Source: DASTPP01 sp035762175
GTDB taxonomy: Bacteria > Myxococcota_A > Polyangia > Polyangiales > Polyangiaceae
NCBI GenBank assembly: GCA_035762175.1
Contig: DASTPP010000252.1
Coordinates: 1-12,150 of the forward strand
Direction of reading: 5' to 3'
Length of the DNA stretch: 12,150 nt
Shown here: positions 8,438 to 12,150 of the stretch, in pieces
How the letters are laid out: every line of letters begins with the position of its first letter
How positions within the stretch are numbered: the stretch's first letter is position 1
The notes under the pieces: generated by a model
What the model was told of the DNA's origin: nothing
Database searches by the model: none
What the model saw: only the letters and a program-made list of their open reading frames with translations
Position numbers and translations under genes: made by a program

Positions 8438-8530
8438 GCCCGGGCGGGCCTGCGAGCGCCCCGAGCGGCCGCGATGCCCGGGCGGGCCTGCGAAGCGAGT
8501 GGCTGCAACGCCCGGGCGGGCCCGCGGCAG
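8438..8530. repeat. Imperfect 34-38 bp tandem repeats inside R2
   Basis: The block gcccgggcgggcctgcga starts at 8438 and 8476, and again at 8510 with changes at its end. The units are 38 bp (8438-8475), 34 bp (8476-8509) and a degenerate third; a diverged earlier unit starts near 8394. Each is followed by variants of gccccgagcggccgc. R1 lacks this expansion. There are no unique spacers between units, so not a CRISPR array. Confidence 0.7.
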
Positions 8531-8593
8531 CGGCTCGCGGCGCGGGAGCCCAGCCTCCGGGCAGGGCTTTGGTGGCCGTTTCCGCGGGCGAAC

Positions 8594-8621
8594 GCGGCCC
8601 CCGAGTTCACTCGGGGGCCGC
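8594..8621 (-). terminator. Hairpin immediately downstream of the zinc-ribbon gene
   Basis: Perfect 13-bp arms (8594-8606, 8609-8621) around 2 bp, ending 3 bp from the TGA at 8627-8625. No T-tract follows. It has the same position and almost the same sequence as the hairpin 1 bp after the kinase stop, so it probably marks the 3' end of the Fe-S oxidoreductase / zinc-ribbon transcript. It forms the right end of R2. Confidence 0.45.
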
Positions 8622-8624
8622 CCC

Positions 8625-8891
8625 TCAGCCCCCCTCTTCTTCTTCGTCGCCGGCGTCGGCGTTCGCGCTCGCGCTCACCGCGAGGGCACAGCCCTCGCAG
8701 AGCGGCGCCGGCTCATAGACGAGCTCGCCGCCGCGCGACCAGAGGTAGACCCCCTCGCCCGCCGGCTCGCCCTCGATGGGCGTGTCACAGGCGTCGCAGC
8801 GGGTCTCGGGGGGCGGGGCGCAGGGCGCCCCGGACCCCGGGGGAGGGGCGTCGGGGTCGACCAGAAAGTAGGGGGGGTATGGCGTCGCCAT
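8625..8891 (-). CDS. Small CxxC...CxxC zinc-ribbon-like protein
   Basis: 88 residues, ATG at 8891. Cys32-DA-Cys35 and Cys65-EG-Cys68, 29 residues apart, form a typical pair of metal-binding knuckles around a short beta-rich core (GEGVYLWSRGGELVYE); Cys24 is extra. The N-terminus is Pro-rich (PYPPYFLVDPDAPPPG) and the C-terminus is an acidic Ala/Glu tail. No signal peptide or membrane helix is visible. Probably a zinc-binding protein of unknown function. It lies 64 bp downstream of the Fe-S oxidoreductase gene on the same strand, so it is likely co-transcribed, but no Shine-Dalgarno is visible and an 8-bp-stem hairpin lies between them. A functional link to the oxidoreductase is only suggested by position. 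Confidence 0.75.
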   Translation of the reverse strand: MATPYPPYFLVDPDAPPPGSGAPCAPPPETRCDACDTPIEGEPAGEGVYLWSRGGELVYEPAPLCEGCALAVSASANADAGDEEEEGG

Positions 8892-8901
8892 CGTGGGGTG
8901 C

Positions 8902-8923
8902 GGGCGGCCGGTGGGGGCCGCCC
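8902..8923 (-). promoter_or_regulatory. Hairpin between the Fe-S oxidoreductase and zinc-ribbon genes
   Basis: GGGCGGCC (8902-8909) and GGCCGCCC (8916-8923) pair perfectly around a 6-nt loop, 11 bp upstream of the ATG at 8891. With no T-tract it is more likely an intercistronic stabiliser, processing site or translation-limiting structure than a terminator. Confidence 0.35.
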
Positions 8924-8955
8924 CGCGGTCAATTCTTGCCTGGCCCGGCCAAACT

Positions 8956-11298
8956 TCAAGCGCTCGCTTCGGCGACCGGCGCGGGCTGAGCCTCGGCCTT
9001 GGCGTCGCCGAGGCAGCTCTCGGCCAGCATCTCGGCCACGTCGAGCTGCCGCACCTTCGCCTCGAGCTCTTGCGCCTTCAGCCCGTCGGTCAGCATCGTC
9101 ATGCAGAAGGGGCAGGCCGAGGCCACGGTCTGCGCCTTCGTCTCGACGAGCTGCAGGGTGCGCTTGACGTTCACCCGGTCCTTGTTCTGCTCCTCCATCC
9201 ACATTTGCGCGCCGCCGGCGCCGCAGCAAAGCCCCTTGTTGCGGCTCCAGCGGGCGTCGACCTCGACCAGCTCGACCCCGGGGATCGCCTGCAAAATTTG
9301 CCGCGGCGACTCGTAAATGTCGTTGTAGCGGCCGAGGTAGCAGCTGTCGTGATAGACCACGCGGCCCTTGACCGCCTTCTTGGGCCTCAGCTTCTTCTCG
9401 GCCAGGAGGCCCATCAGAAAGTCGGCGTGGTGCACCACCTCGAATTTGGCGCCGAGGTCGGGGTACTCGTTGAGCAGCGTGTTGAAGCAGTGCGGGCAGC
9501 TCGTCACGATCTTCTTGACGCCGCCCTTCGCTTTGTAACCGTTGAGCGTCGCCGCGTTCTGCTCGGCCAGCATCAAGAAGAGGTACTCGTTGCCCGCCCG
9601 CCGGGCCGGGTCGCCCGTGCACGTCTCTTCTTCGCCCAGCACGGCGAAGGGCACCTTCGCCTCGAGCAGGAGGCGCGCCGTCGCCCGCGCGATCTTCTTC
9701 GCCCGGTCGTCGTAGCTCGCCGCGCAGCCCACCCAGAAGAGCACCTCGGCGTCGGGCCGGTCGCTCATCAGCGGCACCCCGAGCCCCTCCGACCAGGCCG
9801 CGCGGTCCATGCGCGAGAGGTTCCACGGGTTGCCGTTCGTCTCCATGCCGTTGAACGGCTTCTGCAACTCGGCGGGGAACTCGCCCCGCACCACCACCAG
9901 GTTGCGCCGCATCGACACGATCTTGTCGACGTAGCTGATCATCACCGGGCACTGCTCTTCGCACGCGCGGCAGGTCGTGCACGCCCAGAGCACGTCGGGG
10001 TGCACCACGTTGCCCACCAGGTCGACCGGCGTGTAGGGCACCGGCGGCGGCTCGGCGTGGCCACTCGCCCCGTGCCCGTTCGCCCCGTGCCCGTTCGCCC
10101 CGTGCGCGCCGCCCTCGACCGTCTCGGCCGCCTCGGCCTCGCCCTCGGCCGGCGCCGGGCGCAAGACCCCGTAGGGGTAGCCCCGCGGGTCCGAGTACTT
10201 GGCGACCAGCTCCTTGTCGCGCCCGTACATGTGGTCGCGGATGTCGAGCGTGAACTGCTTCGGGCTGAGCAGCTTGCCCGTCCGGTGCGCCGGGCAGTTG
10301 TCGCTGCAGCGGCCGCACTCGGTGCAGGTGTAGAAGTCGAGCACCGCCTTCCAGGTGAAGTGCTCGGCCCGCGCGACGCCCACCGGCGCCTCGAGCGGGT
10401 CTTCTTTCTCGCTCGCCGCCCCCACCACCTCCATCAGCTGGTCGCTCGAGCCCGCCAGCAGCGGCAGCCGCCCGGGCGGCGTCACGTTGCGGAAGAAGAC
10501 GTTCGGGATCGCCGTGATGATGTGAAAGTGCTTCGAGTGCGGGAGGAGGTTCAGAAAGACCAGCACCAGCGTCGCGTGCACCCAGAACCCGAGGTGGGCG
10601 AGGCCCACGAGCAGCCCCGCCGGCGCCCCCGCGAGCGCCAGCGACACGAGCGAGCCCACCGGCGCGAACGGGTGAAAGGCCACGCCCTGCCCCGCCGGCA
10701 GCCCGTGCAGGGGCGCGATCACCGTCGCGACCGACGCGCACACGCCCCCGGGCTCGCCGACCTTCGCCCCGCAGCCCGCCTCGGGCCAGCGCGCGTGCAG
10801 CGCCAGCATCGAGCCGTGGTAGAGAAAGTCGGTCAGCATCATCGTGACGATGATGCCCAAGATCACCATGCCCTCCGTGCTCAGCGTCATGCGCCGCGTC
10901 TTGATCGCGCGCAGGTACATGAAGTAGAGCGCGCCGAAGAGTACGAGCAGCGCGAACAGGTCGCGCAAGAGCTCGTACGCCATGCCGAGCGGCTGCCAGG
11001 GCGCGAAGACGAAGAGGTTGAAGGGCGCGTAGACGCCCCGCCCCCAGAGAATCAGCGTGTTGATCGAGACGACCAGAAAGCCCAAGAAGATGAGCTGGTG
11101 GGCCAGGCCCGCCCACTGGTAGTAGTGCATCTTCTTCTGCGCGAAGGCGTACGTGAGCACGCCCTTGACGCGCGCGCCGACGTCGCCGAAGCGGTCCTCG
11201 GCGCGGCCGACGCGGAGCAAGTCCCAGCGGCGCAGGGCGCTGACCAAAAACAACGTGGGGAGCCCTACGAGCAGGGCGATCATCAGGACGGGGTTCAT
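8956..11298 (-). CDS. Membrane-bound cytochrome b / Fe-S / CCG-domain oxidoreductase, ETF:quinone oxidoreductase-like
   Basis: 780 residues. The N-terminal third is a NarI-like membrane domain with helices near 3-20, 64-84, 108-129, 143-160 and 228-250; His67, His235 and His241 are candidate b-heme ligands. Next come two [4Fe-4S] motifs, C325xxC328xxC331xxxC335P and C440xxC443xxC446xxxC450P, joined by a Gly/His-rich linker (396-414). Two CCG (cysteine-rich, HdrB/GlpC-type) modules follow: first Cys525, Cys560 (in CTGDP rather than CCG), C601xxC604; second Cys653, C691C692G, C729xxC732. This order matches the oxidoreductases that accept electrons from electron-transfer flavoprotein and reduce (mena)quinone (EMO type, known from Geobacter and syntrophs). 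No etfAB genes are in the window, so the partner is inferred. The ATG at 11298 has GAGG 8 nt upstream and begins a hydrophobic helix; the Arg/Gly-rich extension to 11532 is noncoding-like. Confidence 0.92.
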   Translation of the reverse strand: MNPVLMIALLVGLPTLFLVSALRRWDLLRVGRAEDRFGDVGARVKGVLTYAFAQKKMHYYQWAGLAHQLIFLGFLVVSINTLILWGRGVYAPFNLFVFAPWQPLGMAYELLRDLFALLVLFGALYFMYLRAIKTRRMTLSTEGMVILGIIVTMMLTDFLYHGSMLALHARWPEAGCGAKVGEPGGVCASVATVIAPLHGLPAGQGVAFHPFAPVGSLVSLALAGAPAGLLVGLAHLGFWVHATLVLVFLNLLPHSKHFHIITAIPNVFFRNVTPPGRLPLLAGSSDQLMEVVGAASEKEDPLEAPVGVARAEHFTWKAVLDFYTCTECGRCSDNCPAHRTGKLLSPKQFTLDIRDHMYGRDKELVAKYSDPRGYPYGVLRPAPAEGEAEAAETVEGGAHGANGHGANGHGASGHAEPPPVPYTPVDLVGNVVHPDVLWACTTCRACEEQCPVMISYVDKIVSMRRNLVVVRGEFPAELQKPFNGMETNGNPWNLSRMDRAAWSEGLGVPLMSDRPDAEVLFWVGCAASYDDRAKKIARATARLLLEAKVPFAVLGEEETCTGDPARRAGNEYLFLMLAEQNAATLNGYKAKGGVKKIVTSCPHCFNTLLNEYPDLGAKFEVVHHADFLMGLLAEKKLRPKKAVKGRVVYHDSCYLGRYNDIYESPRQILQAIPGVELVEVDARWSRNKGLCCGAGGAQMWMEEQNKDRVNVKRTLQLVETKAQTVASACPFCMTMLTDGLKAQELEAKVRQLDVAEMLAESCLGDAKAEAQPAPVAEASA
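10066..10110 (-). repeat. In-frame 15-bp tandem repeat encoding a Gly/His linker
   Basis: The unit cgccccgtgcccgtt (plus strand) occurs exactly at 10066-10080 and 10081-10095, with a diverged third copy at 10096-10110. On the coding strand it gives repeats of Asn-Gly-His-Gly-Ala between the two [4Fe-4S] motifs of the oxidoreductase. The array is in frame, so copy-number change would lengthen or shorten the linker without a frameshift. Confidence 0.85.
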
Positions 11299-11306
11299 GG
11301 GGCGGG

Positions 11307-11310
11307 CCTC
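11307..11310 (-). promoter_or_regulatory. Shine-Dalgarno of the Fe-S oxidoreductase gene
   Basis: GAGG on the minus strand, 8 nt before the ATG at 11298. It decides the start against the far upstream in-frame alternatives. Confidence 0.55.
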
Positions 11311-11448
11311 GTTCGCGTACTCGGTCCGAAGGCGCGCAGCGCGCCGGGGCCCCGCTCTCCCGCTCGGCTCGCGGCCGGGCGGCCCCCGACCTCGGCCGTG
11401 GGCGCCCCGCTCGCCCGCCTCGCGTCGGGCCCTGCGCTCTGCGTCAAG

Positions 11449-11483
11449 CCTAGGGTCTAGGGACCAGCGGGCCCCCTCGTCAA
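11449..11483 (-). promoter_or_regulatory. Candidate promoter and overlapping palindrome for the Fe-S oxidoreductase gene
   Basis: Minus strand: TTGACG (11483-11478, five of six consensus bases), 18 bp, TAGACC (11459-11454). The palindrome CCTAG-ggt-CTAGG (11449-11461) covers the -10 hexamer, a position where a repressor would block the promoter. The predicted leader is about 150 nt. The -35 is good and the -10 mediocre; the operator idea is inference. Confidence 0.35.
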
Positions 11484-11618
11484 CTGTCTCGCCCCGGTTT
11501 CCGCCCCGAACCGGGGGCGAACCCCCTCTCAAAAGCGGCCGGCCGCCCGCCCCCGGCCGACGCCGGGAGCGGCGAACGTCCCCTCGCTCTGCCCTCCCGG
11601 GGGCGGGGGGCTTCGGGG

Positions 11619-11647
11619 TTGCCGCGGCGAGGGCGCCAGCCTAAGAG
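11619..11647 (+). promoter_or_regulatory. Possible promoter of the aldolase gene
   Basis: TTGCCG (11619-11624), 17 bp, TAAGAG (11642-11647). The -35 hexamer is identical to that proposed for the methyltransferase gene. The predicted leader is about 78 nt and contains the Shine-Dalgarno. The -10 match is weak. Confidence 0.28.
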
Positions 11648-11719
11648 ACGGGCCCCTTGCGCGCCCGGGCGCCCCTGCGCCGCGCGAGGGTGAGAGCCCA
11701 GCCCCTGCAGTTTCACGAT

Positions 11720-11728
11720 GGAGAGAGG
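11720..11728 (+). promoter_or_regulatory. Shine-Dalgarno of the aldolase gene
   Basis: GGAGAGAGG, with its GGAG 8 nt before the ATG at 11732, the strongest ribosome binding site in the window. It fixes the start at 11732 rather than the out-of-frame ATG at 11718. Confidence 0.7.
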
Positions 11729-11731
11729 CCC

Positions 11732-12150
11732 ATGGCCGCAACGGACCGCGTCAAGCAAATTCTCTCGAATTACTCGTCCGACAACCCGGGCACGCTGACC
11801 AACCTCTACCGCCTGCTGAACACGGGCACCCTCGCGGGCACCGGCAAGCTGGTCATCTTGCCCGTCGACCAGGGCTTCGAGCACGGCCCCGTGCGCTCGT
11901 TCGGCCCCAACCCGCCGGCGTACGACCCCGACTACCACTTTCAGCTCGCCATCGACTCGGGCTGCAACGCCTACGCCGCGCCCCTCGGCTTTCTCGAGGC
12001 CGGCGCCGCCAAGTTCGCGGGGCAAATACCCCTCATCTTGAAGCTGAACAACAGCGACACGCTCGCCAAGGTCGAGCAGCCCGGCTCGGCCATCACCGGC
12101 AGCGTCGAAGACGCCCTGCGCCTCGGCTGCGTCGGCATCGGCTACACCAT
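11732..12150 (+). CDS. Class I fructose-bisphosphate aldolase (DhnA/FbaB type), 3' end outside the window
   Basis: 139 codons are visible before the right edge cuts the gene. The sequence reads MAATDRVKQILSNY..., then LVILPVDQGFEHGP (about 41-54), the hallmark of DhnA/FbaB-type class I aldolases, then YAAPLGFLE, IPLILKLNN and ALRLGCVGIGYT, which follow the (beta/alpha)8 barrel of the family. The enzyme splits fructose 1,6-bisphosphate to dihydroxyacetone phosphate and glyceraldehyde 3-phosphate in glycolysis, or runs in reverse in gluconeogenesis. The Schiff-base lysine lies in the missing part and cannot be checked. The gene is divergent from the Fe-S oxidoreductase gene, with its own promoter candidate and a strong Shine-Dalgarno. 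A related aldolase of the same superfamily (for example LsrF-like) is less likely given the Asp-Gln-Gly-Phe-Glu-His-Gly-Pro motif and gene start. Confidence 0.9.
   Translation, partial: MAATDRVKQILSNYSSDNPGTLTNLYRLLNTGTLAGTGKLVILPVDQGFEHGPVRSFGPNPPAYDPDYHFQLAIDSGCNAYAAPLGFLEAGAAKFAGQIPLILKLNNSDTLAKVEQPGSAITGSVEDALRLGCVGIGYT

Larger units (their letters stand above)
8281..8621. repeat. Composite palindromic intergenic repeat R2 (inverted relative of R1)
   Basis: 341 bp with the R1 block order reversed: hairpin GCCCCCGAG/CTCGGGGGC (8281-8302); AAGCCCG...CCGGGCTCCC imperfect hairpin (8350-8384); a 159-bp core (8385-8543) against 49 bp in R1; GGGAGCCC...GGGCTTTGG imperfect hairpin (8544-8572); hairpin GCGGCCCCCGAGT/ACTCGGGGGCCGC (8594-8621). 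The right linker, reverse-complemented (gttcgcccgcggaaacggcc), matches R1's left linker (attcacccgcgaaaacggcc) with few differences. Arm substitutions are compensated: R1 terminal hairpins have GACT/AGTC where R2 has GAGT/ACTC, which keeps pairing. No convincing coding sequence. Confidence 0.8.
11299..11731. other. Divergent promoter region between oxidoreductase and aldolase genes
   Basis: 433 bp without a credible gene. It holds candidate promoters for both flanking genes, a cctag/ctagg palindrome (11449-11461), a GC hairpin in the oxidoreductase leader (ggcgcgcagcgcgcc, 11331-11345) and, at 11502-11519, a hairpin CGCCCC/GGGGCG. That hairpin is followed by gaaccccctctc, which resembles the left end of R2 (hairpin, then gaacgccctctc), so a degenerate R-family fragment is possible. 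Confidence 0.5.

Noticed and set aside
8438..8530. CRISPR array
   Set aside because: The units are directly adjacent and diverged, with no unique spacers and no cas gene.
7048..8610. Minus-strand open frame of 520 codons through R2 and the kinase N-terminus
   Set aside because: Crosses the repeat and the kinase promoter in a different frame, with repeat-derived Arg/Ala/Gly translation.
8893..11460. Plus-strand open frame of 855 codons opposite the Fe-S oxidoreductase
   Set aside because: His/Arg/Val-rich mirror of the real gene; the minus strand carries all the cysteine motifs.
11299..11532. 78-residue N-terminal extension of the oxidoreductase
   Set aside because: Arg/Gly-rich, covers the promoter region, and would bury the first membrane helix; a Shine-Dalgarno supports 11298.

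Overview
The window is very GC-rich (clearly above 70% by eye), uses G/C-ending codons heavily and carries families typical of Myxococcota (delta-type myxobacteria and relatives). These include a Ser/Thr kinase with the HRDVSPHN catalytic-loop signature fused to PEGA and TonB_C domains, a DUF4175-like coiled-coil membrane protein, and a membrane-bound cytochrome b / CCG-domain Fe-S oxidoreductase. I therefore place it in a myxobacterium-like chromosome. No phage, integrase, transposase, CRISPR, tRNA or rRNA gene is visible. The protein-coding content looks chromosomal and mostly housekeeping, while the unusual material is intergenic.

Layout: (1) 3-2852, minus, large DUF4175-like membrane protein. 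(2) 2853-3241, spacer with a perfect 37-bp inverted repeat and a 14-bp tandem repeat. (3) 3242-4429, minus, conserved protein of unknown function. (4) 4430-4590, divergent promoter region. (5) 4591-5484, plus, stand-alone homocysteine S-methyltransferase domain protein. (6) 5473-5701, composite palindromic repeat R1 filling the gap between two convergent genes and containing the stop codon of the first. (7) 5703-7895, minus, Ser/Thr kinase-TM-PEGA-TonB_C fusion. (8) 7896-8624, spacer with a promoter, an orphan terminator-like hairpin and repeat R2 (8281-8621), a rearranged relative of R1 in opposite orientation. (9) 8625-8891 and 8956-11298, minus, a small CxxC/CxxC zinc-ribbon-like protein preceded by the ETF:quinone-oxidoreductase-like Fe-S protein, probably one transcript. 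(10) 11299-11731, divergent promoter region. (11) 11732 to the right edge, plus, class I (DhnA/FbaB-type) fructose-bisphosphate aldolase, cut by the window.

The genes do not form one pathway. The Fe-S oxidoreductase would pass electrons from electron-transfer flavoprotein (acyl-CoA oxidation) into the quinone pool. The aldolase belongs to glycolysis/gluconeogenesis, the methyltransferase to methionine/one-carbon metabolism, and the kinase-TonB fusion to cytoplasm-to-envelope signalling.

The best candidate for something undescribed is the R1/R2 repeat family. Its terminal hairpins sit within a few bases of stop codons, it has paired internal hairpins, and its core varies and is internally duplicated in R2. 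Two further patterns deserve attention. The first is the isolated 37-bp inverted repeat. The second is an apparent split between genes that have a Shine-Dalgarno and a long leader and genes that have a -10-like hexamer only 10-12 nt before the start codon.
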